Below, piece after piece: positions 23,861 through 35,777 of a stretch of 64,000 nt of DNA. Numbering within the stretch: position 1 is the first letter of the stretch; the number at the start of each line of letters is the position of its first letter. The notes beneath the pieces were generated by a model that had not been told where the DNA came from, searched no databases, and saw nothing but the letters and a program-made list of their open reading frames with translations. Position numbers and translations under genes: made by a program. The stretch is from Ceratothoa steindachneri (Eukaryota; Arthropoda; Malacostraca; Isopoda; Cymothoidae): contig OZ018327.1 in the NCBI GenBank assembly GCA_963969495.1, positions 31,131,175 through 31,195,174 of the forward strand, read 5' to 3'.

Positions 23861-25626
23861 ATTATCTTTTGCTGGGTTCCTGAAATGTAGGAATTGCGGG
23901 GAATGAGCGCGCCGATGAGGGCGCCAAAGATTCCGCGAGGACTCGGTGACCGGACCAGCGTTTCGCTCTACCTCACACCGACTACATGGCAGGAATACGG
24001 GCAGCTCCATGGGCTGCTTGGCAAATAAGATAGGAGACGGTCGAGGGGAACCTAAAGTTGCATGCCATTGCACCGAGACTGTTCCCATATACCTACCCCT
24101 AACGCCGGAGCGTGCTACCCCCTTGCCTTTTTGCTTTATTTTATTATTTTGTTAGCCTTTGTAATTTTCTATCGTTTTTATTTGCATATTGGTATTTGTT
24201 TTGTTTTTTATTTGTTTTTTAATATAGCCTAGTAATAGCCTAGGTCAAGTACGACGACTTATGCCCAAGTAGGCAGTCGCCAGATGGGCTCCTAAAATTT
24301 AAAAAAATAAATCAAAGACGAAAGCAATGCACTTTCACGGAAGCGGGGGAAGCAAATTAAATACTCTTGTTCCTACAAGGTAACATCTTGGAACTCGTGT
24401 CAAAGATACTTTTCTTAGGGATGATCGTGGATCCCTAATTTACTTAGTATTATCATCTTCATAGCCTGCGACATTGATGCCTCTAGAAGATGGATCTACT
24501 AAAGATGCTCTCCCATACATCTTGCGAGAGTGATAGGCTCAGTTGTGGAGGCTCTATACTTCTCTCTTTCAGACCAAGTTGGACTACGGTAGTGAGGTGT
24601 ATTCCTCGGCTTCTTCTTCATCTATCGGTATGTTGGATCCTATCCGCAACCTTGCTCCTCTCTGTGTCTCACGCTTGCTTGCTTACATATATTTACATTT
24701 ACAAATCCCATCCTATTTCTCATACAATATTGAATCTTTAGATTTAATAAGGCATGCTTGGATTTAATAGGACCAATTCGCGTCCATTTTGTGGAGGTAT
24801 CTTTTAGGCGTATTGAATCCAGCAATTTGGGTGCCAGAGGTCTGCCTATTGCGTAGTTCGATCACTACAATATCTCCGTTCTTTATCTGCTTCTAAATAC
24901 ATCCTTACAAACGGTAGAGGTGCAGGTGCCCCTGAAAAGGAGGCACTCTTCAACTCTATCTATATTCAATTGTCACCCAACTTCGATGATCTTGAAATTC
25001 GCCGAGTCGTAGTATGGTGCTGAGGGCCTTTCTCTCCCTGGGGATTTGAAAGGTAGCCACCCCTTTTGAAAGGAATACACTGTCACTCTCAGGGGTTGGA
25101 TTCTCGCATACGTGATTGAAGAGCTGGAGATTGGTGCCCTAAATGTGGAGTAATTCATACGTCTCTGTTTAAAAACCACTTCGTTTTCCTATTGCTATGT
25201 CCACTTGTGCTTCTGATGCACTAGCGGATTTGGGATTAGGTGTAGTTAATGACCTTCTTGTAAGCGATCATTTTTATCCCACTAAAATCACTTTCGCTTT
25301 ACTGACGCAGCTCGAGAAGCCACCATGGTTGTGCTTAGATGGGGTACGGTGGTCCGCATTCAAGGAAATAACTGATTTATCTATCCCAATCGGGGAGCTT
25401 AGGTCAATGGACAAGTCCGTTAAGTTATTCACCATGACCAACATCACCACAGGTTTGGCTTCCATTCACCGAAAGTCGGGCAGTATTACATGTTTGCCAT
25501 TTTTAAGTGTTCGAACGAGTGTGAGACGGACCTCAAAAGGCCTAAAAGCGCCCTCACCGGCAGAGGGATACGTGTCTTCACTCACCTCAGCACCCCTCTT
25601 GCGGAGGTTTGGAAATGGGTCAGATA

Positions 25627-26059
25627 CATAGTTGGGAGTTATCGCGATAACGATATCGTGTTATCGGTTATCCTATATTTTTTCCGCGTTATCGATTCAT
25701 TGGTATCGCCGATACTTTTGGTTCCAAACTAGCGATAATCGATAATTTCAATTTTTGGTTCCAGTTTAGCACAGGGGCGAGCCGCGCGTGCCTTGGAGAC
25801 AGAAATAGGTAGGTTTGAGCTGGGAGGAGGATCCTCAAAACCTATGAGGAGATGAAGGAGAGCCTCACCAGGTAAGAAACTAAGAAACAGTATTCAAATA
25901 TTCTTACTATTGTATTATAAAATAACGCTCTCTATAGTCAATAATCAATATTGTATTATAATTTTTGATTTATCAATTTATCGGTTATCGCCGATAAGGT
26001 TATCGTTATCAATTTATCGGTTATCGTGATACATTTTTTCGTTATCGCGCCCACCTATG
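25627..26059. mobile_element. non-autonomous hAT-type element, 433 bp
   Basis: The ends are CATAGTTGGG at 25627 and, inverted, CATAGGTGGG ending at 26059. They resemble the CAGnGGTGGG consensus of hAT terminal inverted repeats. The host sequence gtcagata/gtcagatg is repeated directly outside both ends (25619-25626 and 26060-26067; 7 of 8 identical), which is the 8-bp target duplication of hAT elements. Many GTTATCG/CGATAAC words fill the subterminal regions. No transposase is encoded. The insertion splits the ORF2 homology of the surrounding retroelement. Confidence 0.85.
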
Positions 26060-27179
26060 GTCAGATGGATTCTGGCTAAGTGCTGACTGCCCTTTTCCAC
26101 CGCCTGTGCTCCAGGAATGCGGGAGCACTATATCATATCCATGTCCGTGATAGAGCCCTTCGTGACCTGGAAGCTATTACACCAGTATTTAATGAATTTG
26201 GTACGATCGGTGAGGACCGCCGACTGAACTTCACCTCCAGAGGCGCAGAACCATTCAACCACCGATTCTCACAGTGCGAGTTGCTTCCGCTGTCGCTTTG
26301 TGCGCGAATATTGCCCCTGATCCAGAAGTGTTCTGTGAGGCATGGTATATCTCCTGGTTCTGTACAACTGAAACTGGTGGTAGGTTAGCTTTCCAGAATC
26401 CTAGTCAATGGTTACCGTGCTTGCTTTTCGTAATCCGGTAAGAAATCACTCCTCCCTGGCTGTTTTTCACTATATTTCTCTAACATCTTGCCTGTGCAAG
26501 ATGATTGAGGAATGGTAAATGTTAGTTTAGCTTATTTCTTGGACAACAGAGTTGTTTACCAGTTCTCATCCCAGTAATGCTTCTCTAAGTTCTACTCCAC
26601 ATTCAATGCTCTGCTACGGCTGAAGAGTGTTATCTACGAAGCCTTCCTTCGTGGACAACATTTCGCTGCAGTGTTTTTCGATCTGGAAATCCTATTATGC
26701 CAAATAGAGATACGGTATCATGGAGACCCTCTATTCCATCGTGACGAAGGGACTCCTCCTAATTTTTCTATCCGAGTTCCTGCGAGATCGTCGTTTCTCT
26801 GTGAGGATATTGTCTCACAAAGTAAGAAGAGTGCTACCCAAATATCCTCATTGTCACTTTCTCTGCCTTGAGCATCAGGGGTATCACTTCACTGCTTACG
26901 GGTGATCGTCTAGCTACGCTCTAGATACAAAACATTTTGATCTCTTTTGGCGTGAATCAGATGCCTTCACTGGAGCACAGTCTAACAGCCTCTCAACCAT
27001 ACCTTTAGTTATGCCAACACGAACGTGATTCTGTTTTCTTTGGACCATACCCAAATGATGCACCCTTTCCGCCGACATGGGTATTTCCTCAATTCAGAGC
27101 TATTCTAAAATAAAGTTCGCCTGGAAATGGTGGATTTATAGCAATGCCTCTGGGCATTCCTATAATAAAAACCTCCTGG

Positions 27180-27780
27180 GAAACTTAAATATATATATCA
27201 TCATTATATATAAAATTCAATTCTTTTGTCATTTAAATAATTCATTATGCATTACTTTAACTTGTCAATTTAATCATTTAATTATTTAACTTTAACTGTT
27301 AACTTATTAATCATTTTACTTAACTTTGTCAATTTAAACTTTAAAATTAATTTACTTCAACTTTTGTAAATCAAATCATTTATGTTAAACTTAATAATTA
27401 ATTAATTGATTTATTTTACTTGCCAATTCAATTAACGTATACTGTTCCAAACAACATCTCTTAAATTTCACACACAAACAAACAAATACGTTCCCAGCTC
27501 TACCAAATAAGCACGCTTTCTGCCCACTTCACTCGCCGCTTTCGTTTTTATAAATATATTTATATTTGTGTAATTTTCTTTCTTAACGCCCAAGTCAATA
27601 TTCCAAAATTTATTTTGCTATCGCCTCTAGGCCTAAAGTTAACGGCAGACATCTTCGACCAAACAAAATGTATGGGTATGGTTTTCGAAACGCTATCTAG
27701 GCTGACTTATTAACCGAAGATAAATCACATTGATAACCATACACTATAGATTCACACATTTTCCTTGAAAGATGACTCAA
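27180..27780. other. AT-rich spacer inside the retroelement mosaic
   Basis: Very AT-rich with dense ttaa and aatt words at 27190-27470. No coding or inverted structure I can define. It separates decayed RT from the connection-domain piece. Confidence 0.4.
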
Positions 27781-28165
27781 TTGGGAGACAAATTCACTTC
27801 TTTAGGGTCTCCTGCACCTGCGACATGCACATTCCGAACCATGTGGCGTTCAGCACGTGGGGTACTGGTAGGTCTAGACGCTTAATGTTATTTCGATCAT
27901 TTATTTTATACTTCCAGGCTAGACTACGGACGTGATTTTATTCATCCGTGTTTGTAAGTCTACCGAAAAACGCGGATTCGATCCCCCACACTAGTCTCCG
28001 CTTGATGACAGAGGCCTCCGCATGTCCCCTATAGAGAGGTTAATTGGCCATGTCGAGGTGATGCCACTCGTCTTACGTCGAGCATGGAGCATTTTATGCT
28101 TTGGTGTTTATGTCCATAAAACTCGTACGAGAGTTTGGTGCAATTCTTGGACCGGTGGCACGGAT

Positions 28166-28800
28166 GGTTTTGCACCCCCCCTCCCCCTCCTAAAAAAAAA
28201 CAGACCCGGTTATGCTTTTATTTCTTTTTCAAGACATAATTGTCTTCTACTATTCAGAAAGAACTATGTGATAATATAGAATATATGAGGGTTTTTTTTA
28301 AACCGTTGCGATCGAATGTACTTTATACGATACATGTATAAAATACAGGTAAATCTCAAAAATAATTATTCTTTTCAGTATTATACCTTAGCCGACGTCC
28401 AGAAACTACAATTCATGATTTCCTGTTATGTGGAAAAATTCGGATCTGATTGAGTTAACGCTCACTCATGTATGAGATACTGATATATATTATCAATGGT
28501 TTGTAAGATAACCATTATTAATCATCAATGCCCTTTCCTCAGTATAATCATAGGGAGGAATTCAGATTAGCCCCCCTCCCCTTCAATTTCTATCTTGGAT
28601 CCGCGGACACCAGATTTGAACGTTTGTCGCGACCTCTGCTCCTGAAGCTTCCACAGCACAGGGACTATTGTGTATGGATCTCGTAGAGCACATATCGTAG
28701 CACACTGGAGCCCAGTTTGAGCACATAGATTGGTCCAACTCGGAAAAGTTAAGTTGGTTTCTATGCCATCTTCCACGTGTTTAAATCCAGCAGGGTTCTT
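28166..28800. other. no gene recognised
   Basis: AT-rich sequence and a C-rich patch at 28168-28190. An open frame on the minus strand at 28776-28567 shows no known domain. Confidence 0.3.
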
Positions 28801-28839
28801 CCGTTTGCTGTCTTTACAGCCTGCTTTGTACGAAAAATT

Positions 28840-28965
28840 TACTGACTTCTCTATCGCAGTCTAGGAATGAAATCAATAGAGGAGGCCATTGATTTTTTCT
28901 CCAGCACCTTCACTGCTGCAGGTCTGGCTCCCATCCACCTCAGGGGTGATCATGCAATTTGATAG
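28840..28965 (+). mobile_element. small fragment of the RNase H-type non-LTR family (ORF2 linker)
   Basis: The sequence agtctaggaatgaaatcaatagaggaggccattgattttttctcc...gctgcaggtctggctcccatccacc encodes the same linker (EEAIDFFSSTFTAAGLAPIH) as at 13365, 21560 and 25400. It is an isolated piece of about 120 bp. Confidence 0.6.
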
Positions 28966-29660
28966 ATTAATGAAAACGCTGAGGTTATAGTCAATTCAAG
29001 AATGAGATCTAAATATTTTAAACGCATAAACTTTCAAATGGAGTTAACTCCGAACATCTAAGATTTAGAACAATGGGATAATATTTGGATTTCTTAGAGA
29101 TAATTATAATACCCAATTTGGATGAAACTAGAGTGAATAAATAAAGGTAACTTTTGGACAAGGATTTGAGACAATTCCAGCTAGGACGAATTAAGTAAGT
29201 GTTATGGAAGATTTAAAAACAAAAGTGGAAATTTGATGGTAAATGAACAAAGGTGCCACTGAGAGGAAGAGGTAACTTTTAGGATGGTGAGCTAGAGAGT
29301 GCATGCACCTCCACCACCATAAGGATGTCCAAGGGGTAAAGGGCATCAACACAGTGGATGGGATGAGGGTGTCCATGTGAAAAATGACTTCGATGGCTAG
29401 ATAAGCGAAGAGCTTCCGCCGGCGAGTCGGTTTTCGACGGGTACTCTATCTGGGTTTAGTTGACCTGGGGACGGCGATGGCTGAAGGTACCGAAGCCGAG
29501 TGGCTCTAAGTATATATAAAAGTTTGCTGCTGGTTTCAGTCCTCCTAGCAAGCTGCTATACTACTGCTTATCAGGCGGACGTCAGCCAGAGCAAGCCCCA
29601 ACTCCACACCATGATGCCCAGTCATGGTAGTAACCTCCCTAATAAATAGTGTCAGCTTTG
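28966..29660. other. no gene recognised
   Basis: Sequence without an identifiable domain. The only notable item is the start of the tRNA-like and minisatellite block that follows. Confidence 0.3.
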
Positions 29661-29664
29661 AAAA

Positions 29665-29726
29665 GAATCCGAACTGCCGACCCAGCGATTGCCGGGCAAG
29701 CACGCTAACCACTATACTAGCCGGGA
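29665..29726 (-). pseudogene. tRNA-like relic, Asp-type 5' half
   Basis: On the minus strand tcccggctagtatagtggtt contains a box A (TAGTATAGTGG) identical to that of many Asp/Glu/Gly tRNAs, followed by agcgtgcttgcccggcaatcgc and a degenerate T-arm (ggcagttcggattc). The anticodon and T stems do not pair, so it is a pseudogene or the head of a SINE. Confidence 0.5.
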
Positions 29727-29769
29727 GGCAAATTGTAGCAAGCAACTCAAAGGAGTTGGAAAGTTGCAG

Positions 29770-30051
29770 GGGAGCAGGCGAGACTGCGGTCCAACAAATG
29801 GTGTTGCTGAGTGAGAAGGTTGAGGGGAGCAGGCGAGACTGCGGTCCAACAAATGGTGTTGCTGAGTGAGAAGGTTGAGGGAAGCAGGCGAGACTGCGGT
29901 CCAACAAATGGTGTTGCTGAGTGAGAAGATTGAGGGGAGCAGGCGAGACTGCGGTCCAACAAATGGTGTTGCTGAGTGAGAAGGTTGAGGGGAGCAGGCG
30001 AGACTGCGGTCCAACAAATGGTGTTGCTGAGTGAGAAGGTTGAGGGGAGCC
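29770..30051. repeat. 55-bp minisatellite, five units
   Basis: The unit begins gcaggcgagactgcggtcca and recurs at 29774, 29829, 29884, 29939 and 29994 with a partial unit at 30049. The spacing is exactly 55 bp and there are only one or two substitutions per unit. It lies about 40 bp from the tRNA-like relic. Open frames through it are a by-product of the repetition. Confidence 0.93.
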
Positions 30052-30487
30052 TATCCAGCAATTCTATCGGATTGTTCCAAATGTAACTTCAAGGTCGGGC
30101 AGTCACGTGAGAATGTTGGAGTACACTCCTGAGCAGAGTTTGCTCGACAAAAGGGGAAGAGGTGAAACTCAAAGTCACAGCGCCTCCCTCTTTCAATAGA
30201 TGGAACTGACATACACTTGTTGCATTTATTGTACTGTGTGTGTGGGGGGGGGGGTTATATTTACGGGCAGAGCACAAATTTTCAGTTGCTGGGATCGTAC
30301 ACACCTTAGTTTACGAGAGTGAGTGGGAAAAGGCATTGAATGACAAATAACAAGTGCATGGATGGGCACTTTTTACCTTTCAAAACTTATGTCAGAATCT
30401 GTTGACCTTTTATGTAACTCGCTGTAGAGGGAGATCCTTCACTGTGCTGTCCCGAAAACCTGTGGGGGTGGAAGATTGAACCTAGTA

Positions 30488-30725
30488 AACATTTGTGTGA
30501 AAAATTTAAACGGTTCACACATGAGCCTAGGAAACATTTGTTTGAAATTTAAACGGTTCACACATTGAACCTTATAAATAGGAAGATAAACTTCCCGCTG
30601 TTAATAGCTCTCTTTTGTAAATAGGAAGATAAACTTCCTGCTGTTAATAACGTTTTAGTAAATAGGAAGATAAACTTCCCTCTTTGCAATATTTCTCCTT
30701 CGTAAACAGGAAGTTAGACTCCCCA
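30488..30725. repeat. short tandem duplications (aaatttaaacggttcacaca and taaataggaagataaacttcc)
   Basis: Two blocks are present. gaaacatttgt.tgaaa..ttaaacggttcacacat occurs twice (30488-30525, 30531-30566). (t)aaataggaagataaacttcc occurs three times plus a diverged fourth (30581, 30617, 30659, 30706), each containing the imperfect palindrome GGAAG.TA.ACTTCC. Function unknown. Confidence 0.75.
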
Positions 30726-31085
30726 GTACGCAGTACGATATCTTGTGTCAGCCATACGTAGCTCCGTGCAAAAATAGATCTTGTTCATGAAGTCCCGTGG
30801 AAAAAAGGTAAAAATCGATGGCGTTCTTGCCTTTCCTTTCCGTCGACTTTTCCTCCTTTGCCAGCTGTGAACTTTTCTGTGAGCTCAATTTTGTTGATTT
30901 TTTCCAAGTCTAAAAATTCGGAAAAAAATTTAAATTGAAATTGATGTAAGAAGTAGGAAAATGTGTAGTAGATATATAAAGATAAAAAGAGTTTTAGTTT
31001 TGCCCTGGTGTAGAGGGCTCCTCTCAAGTTTTTCTTGTTTTGGTTATTATTTTTCTTCCCTTTATTTGTTTGTTATTAATTTTAT

Positions 31086-31259
<174 letters not shown>

Positions 31260-31427
31260 TTATTTTTTTTCAACATAAAGTAAATAAATAAATATATTTG
31301 TTATTTCCTCCATCGTGGCATTCAAGCCTTTCAAGTTTCTTATTTGCTATATATATCTTCTATTTTATTTCTATCTTATTAGCTAATTTCTATATTTGCC
31401 GAGGTTTAGGTTTCAATCCTTGTTACT

Positions 31428-32110
31428 TCAATTAGTTTTTGCATTGGGCACTACGCCTCTTTTTCTTTTTGTTGTTGTTTCTTCTTTATTTCTTCTTTGC
31501 ACTTTGGGGTGAGTACTTCGCCTGTTTAAGTATATATTCCAGCTTGGTTCTCTCGGAAGCAGTTTCTTCCACTCGGGAATAGGGATTTCCTGGTGACACG
31601 TCCCCTGACTGCTCTCGGTATGTCTAGGTTGTGATTCATATTCGAGAGTATTTCTTCTTCTATTTTGCCCCAGGTCTTTTTCCCTAGCCTTTGAAGTTCT
31701 ATATTCAGAGGGGTTAGTCCTGCTCTTGCGTGCAGTACTGTCTGCTGAATATAGTCCGTCCTTCTCGCTCCAGCTATAAGCAGGGTTGCTTTGTTCTGCA
31801 CTCTCTGCATTTGTCTGAGAGAGGTGGAACTCGCAGCCTGCATGACCACTGCCGGGTATACTAAGGTTGAGAGTACCAGAGCAGTGTAGAGCTTTTTTTA
31901 GGTTTTTGGAGCTGAGGTTTTTAACTCTATACAGTTTGTCAAGCTGTATTTTGGCTAGTGAGATTCTATCATTAATGTGAACTTTGTATCCTTTCGAGGT
32001 AAATTGCAGACCCAGGACTTTTCCTTTGTTACCATATGGGTAAACATCGCCATTCACTGTGACATCCACACGTCTTCGGCGGTTAATTGGAAGGATCTGG
32101 AACTTTCGGC
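31428..32110 (-). pseudogene. Jockey copy 2, ORF2 C-terminal domain
   Basis: The region reads NKGKVLGLQFTSKGYKVHIN, then ISLAKIQLDKLYRVKNLSS, the sequence that follows the RT thumb in Jockey-type ORF2 (compare LGMKITSTGYKKHVEERISR in copy 1). A second frame (31849-31526) carries RQMQRVQNKATLLIAGARRT and LHARAGLTPLNIELQRLGKK, so a frameshift near 31870 splits the domain. There is no RNase H. Confidence 0.78.
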
Positions 32111-32216
32111 GGTTGGTCTTGATTTTCCACTTTCGTTCATATCGATTGATGTTGTCGATTTCGATGGTTGTCTGCCTTACCTGATATCCGGCATGTTTGT
32201 AGTAACTGGAGACGAT

Positions 32217-33005
32217 TTACGTGATGTCATCTGCAAACTGCAGGTACATCACTTTCTCCCCTACCGGATCAGGCAAGTCTAGTGTGTACAGAAGGTACAG
32301 CAGCGGACTCAGACAGCCACCTTGTGGAACACCCGCCTCAAGTTCAAACTCGTGTCCTCTGTAGCCCTCGATCGAAATTCGGGCTTTTCTGCGCATGATG
32401 TAGTCGCAGAGGACCCTTTCCAGGATTGGGTTCAGCTGGAGGCCTAAGATCTTGTATTGTAAGCCTCTTAGCCAAACCTTATCGAAGACCTTTTGCACAT
32501 CTCGCATCACCACATCTACGTATTTCCTCTCAGCTTTACATCGGGCGAGCTTTTCGGTGAGAAGGGCAAGGGCTTTGTCCGTCCCCCTTCTCTTGCGGGA
32601 CTCGTGTTGCTGAGGGCTGTGAGCTTCTAGCTCGGTCAGTTGATCTTGTAACCTGTTAGCCAGAAGCTTTTCGTAAACTTTGCCTATAATCTCCAGATGG
32701 GATATTGGTCTGTAGCCCACCAGTTGATCAGGCTTCCTCCCTTTAGGTAAAAAGATGATTTTAGCAATCTTTAAACCATCTGGGAAGTAGCCCGTATTCA
32801 GGGAAGCATTGTAGATGTTCGTGATTTCCTGAATGATCTGCCGGGGGGCATGTACCAAGTTATTTCTGGCGATGCCCGTCCAGCCTGGTGCCTTCTGTTT
32901 GAAGGTTCTTATGACTGCCATGACCTCTTCCGGTGTAGTTGGTTGGCTATGGTCTGCCAAATTCCTCCGTTCGTCGACATAGACATGTGGGAGCGTGCGA
33001 TGCAC
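32217..33005 (-). pseudogene. Jockey copy 2, reverse transcriptase
   Basis: 262 codons are open. They include the RT motifs AIRTFKQKAPGWTGIARNNL, TGYFPDGLKIAKIIFLPKG, YRPISHLEIIGKVYEKLLA, VMRDVQKVFDKVWLRGLQ (first catalytic Asp region), AGVPQGGCLSPLLYLLYTLD and the catalytic YLQFADDIT, after which the frame ends. In relatives the frame continues, so a lesion lies just after the catalytic FADD. The upstream piece 33428-33075 belongs to the same ORF2. Confidence 0.88.
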
Positions 33006-33074
33006 ATTCTGATTCAGATCTTCAATCAGTTGGCCTTCGAATTCCTGGTCGAATTCCGCATTTTCTTCTGGGTG

Positions 33075-34260
33075 TTATCTTGAAGATATTTTTCCAGAAC
33101 ATGCAGAATCTTTCTTCCAAACCGGCGGGTCTTCCAAGTAGTCATCGCCCTCCTTAATGCGGGTCTTTTCTCTACTTGTAAGACCTTTCAACTTGTTCAC
33201 AAGTCGCCAGAACACATCGGGTCGAACCTCGCTGTCCCAGACTTCAGCCTGTTGCTGGTTGATAGCCTGCTTAAGTTGTTCACTCAGGCGTCTTAGCAGC
33301 GTTGTTCTTTCCCCATTTGTACCCTCTCTCCTGGTTTCCTCATACACATCCCTGTGCACTCTAGCGATCTCTCTCATTTCTTCGGTCCATCTGGGTTGAG
33401 GGAGAGTTTTGTACCTCTTCATCGGCACACTCTAACGATCTGCTTCGATATGCGGGCAGTTATCGCTTCCAGCTCCTCATCGATCCTCTCCAGACTTGCC
33501 CCGTTCAGGTCCACTGGTTCATATCTAGCAAGGATGTTCTTGTAGCGTTCCCAGTTGGCCGAAACGTAGCTTTTTCGAAGAGGGATTGGGAACTGAATTG
33601 GCGCGAGAGAAATGGTCGTCAAGATCGGTATGTGGTCGCTGGGGACTGTCGGGCCTGGCTCACTACGATAATTGAAAGGGAAGCCATCACTTGTCATGAT
33701 TATGTCGGTTTTCGTTGCAGACCTAACGGGGAAATAGGTCGGAAAATCCGGACCTATACGCTGAATGTTTTTCCTTCTCATAATCATTTCCAAGTTATGA
33801 CCTCTTTCGTTTGTGTTACCATAGCCAGCCGTTCGGCATCTGGCATTGAGGTCGCCCCCAAGGAATACTATTCTGCCGTGGCCAAACAGGGTGTAAAAGT
33901 TTGTGAGAGGGAGATACTTCGTCGAGGTGGTTGGTATGCCGCCACTACTATGAGCTTGCCTACTAAAGTATGCAGCTCTACCGCCACGAAGGACTCGTCC
34001 ATATCCGGAAGGCGTTTGAACGATAGGTTCCTTCTGACGGCAACGGCAGCACCGTCGTACCTCTCCTGAGAATGTTTTTTTGAGATCACTCTGTAGCCTG
34101 GTATCTTCAACTGCTTATTGGTCGTATCGATACCATGCTCCGTAATCAGTATGATGTCGGGATCTAGCACATGGAATATGTTGCCGTATGCCATGGCTTT
34201 CCCCTCCCATCCGTTACTGTTAAGTGTTAAGATTTTTAACCTGTTGTTTTGGTTTTCCAT
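33075..34260 (-). pseudogene. Jockey copy 2, endonuclease and linker of ORF2
   Basis: ORF2 starts at 34260 with MENQNNRLKILTLNSNGWEG, the N-terminus of an apurinic-type endonuclease. LITEHGIDTTNK and SQERYDGAAVAVRR follow; the frame is lost at about 33868 and resumes at 33793 (GPDFPTYFPVRSATKTDIIM, then VPSDHIPILTTISL with the conserved SDH). A third frame (33428-33075) carries the linker to RT. At least two frameshifts are present. Confidence 0.85.
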
Positions 34261-34299
34261 TCTCTGTTCTGGCTTGCGTGGATGTCCTAGTGTTTACGG

Positions 34300-35777
34300 G
34301 TAGTTGATTTCATTTTCCCGCTTCTTCTCCTTTTGTATTCTGTTGGGGACAGTTGAACGAAGGTTTCACGGTGGAAGGCGATACTTTGGTTATACAAAGC
34401 TTCCTCCACCGTTTCTTCGTCGCATTGGCCATCGAAGTCCCATTTGTAATATTTTTTCTTGATCCCCACACAGATTTTGTTTGTGCCCCAGTCCTTCGGG
34501 AAGGGGAATTGTTCCGAGGCGAATATATATATAGGTTGATTCTGTTGGCGTCAATTTTCTTATTTTTCGCCTTCTTTTCCTTTTTGGGCTTCGCTTCACA
34601 TACGGAGCCCTCTGAGTCCGAGGAGTCCGTGGTGTCGGATGTCTCCGACTCTTTCGTTTTTTCCGCCCTCTGTGGTTTTGGTTGGACTGTCTTGGCGTCT
34701 GCCTCTCTCTCTCTTTTGGCTTCGATCCTGGGGTATGAATTTTGTTAACTGCTTCCTTGGGGACCATTTGCAACTGGAGTAAGTCTCCAGATGGTGGGTT
34801 TTCGGGGAACCACATCTTGCTCATACCATTTTTTGCCAGCATCTGGTTCAGCTCCTTTGCAAAGGTTCCTGGATTGGTTAGGTTTCTGACATGCGCCGAT
34901 AAGATGCATGTCAGAATTTTTGTGGAATTCTCATTCTCCAGCCTTAGATAGGTTTTCTTTGCCTCCGTTTTTTGTGAGGACTGCCTTCGCTGCTTGTGCG
35001 TACGTGGTTTTCTGCTTTCTGGTTTGCTCCTCTTTCTTTTGTAGTACCTTCTTCTTGATTATTTCTTTTTTTAAGAGGGCAGACCATAGCCATGGAGCGA
35101 TGTCCTAGGCCGCAGTTGGCGCACTTTTCCCTCGGGCTGCTGAAGTTCTTCCAGTGGTGTCCCGCCTCGCTGCACCTTGAGCAGATCTCCTGTGGTTCGG
35201 GACAGTCTTTCGTCGCGTGGCTCTCCATTTTGTAGCAGCGGAAGCAGAACTGAACGGGAGTAAATTCTTCCCTTTCTATCTGCTCTCCGCTGATTTTTGC
35301 GTTAAAAATCAAAAGACCATTCTCTTTTGCTTTTTGAGCCAACGCTGTGTCTGTGAAGACCACTTTGAACACATGCGAGTATTCAGCGTTTTCTTTTCGG
35401 TTCCAGAACTTGATTACTTCCGAAACTTTGACCCATGGTTGGCTTTTATTGATTTCGTCTTTTATTTGTTCTTTGGAATGTTCTTCAATCCAAGGATCCA
35501 GCTTTCTGCATACAATGCTCCTATGCGTTTGGATTTGGGGCGGGATTGCAGATTGAAGGCCTATCTCGCGCAGTGTCTCTACTGCCTCCTCCTTCGTAAT
35601 TCCCTCCACGTCTTTCTCCTTCTCGCAGACCGCCACGTATCCCGTGGGGACCTCGAGCAGACGGAGCATAGCGATCTTCAGTTTCCCGAAGACCACTTCA
35701 AACACCTTCTCACGGGTTAGCCTAACGCTACTACTGATGGTGCGCAGCGGGATATTGGTGGTCCCATTGGGCTCCAT
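34300..35777 (-). pseudogene. Jockey copy 2, ORF1 with three zinc knuckles
   Basis: The first 277 codons (35777-34944) begin MEPNGTTNIPLRTISSSVRL. Three Cys/His clusters follow: CFRCYKMESHATKDC (residues 178-192), CSRCSEAGHHWKNF (199-212, with the last Cys replaced by Phe) and CANCGLGHRSMAMVC (219-233). After a frameshift near 34940 a basic tail continues at 34842-34390 (VPKEAVNKIHTPGSKPKERE, then KKRKSRRHP). Zinc knuckles plus a basic tail indicate a nucleic-acid-binding gag-like protein. Confidence 0.82.

Larger units (their letters stand above)
19180..24310 (+). mobile_element. RNase H-type non-LTR retrotransposon, longest copy
   Basis: This is the most complete copy of the dominant plus-strand family. 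In order it has a GC-rich 5' region and ORF1 (19696-20718), a decayed apurinic-type endonuclease (about 20850-21840), RT (21849-23040), a connection domain (23150-23460), RNase H (23540-23860) and a 3' UTR ending with ATGCCCAAGTAGGCAGTCGCCAGATGGGCTC near 24290 and an A-rich tail. The order ORF1-EN-RT-RNaseH fits the I/Jockey/R1-type group. Many stops and frameshifts mean it is inactive. Confidence 0.85.
24480..28165 (+). mobile_element. mosaic of decayed non-LTR fragments of the same group
   Basis: Several pieces occur in order. 24530-24660 encodes LYTSLFQTKLDYGSEVYSSA (connection domain). 25130-25620 corresponds to ORF2 upstream of RT (FKEITDLSIPIGEL..., TGLASIHRKSG). 26070-26930 encodes decayed RT with the gatacggtatcatgg block at 26709-26724. 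27790-28160 encodes the next connection stretch (SPIERLIGHVEVMPLVLRRA). The order 25.1, 26.1, 26.7, 27.9 kb matches the long copy at 21.3-23.4 kb, so it is one old copy interrupted by the hAT-type insertion at 25627 and by AT-rich sequence at 27180-27780. The connection piece at 24.5 kb is a separate fragment. Confidence 0.68.

Noticed and set aside
29545..30061. Overlapping 100-codon frames on the minus strand with repeated Ser/Pro/His-rich peptides
   Set aside because: They are frame shadows of the 55-bp minisatellite.
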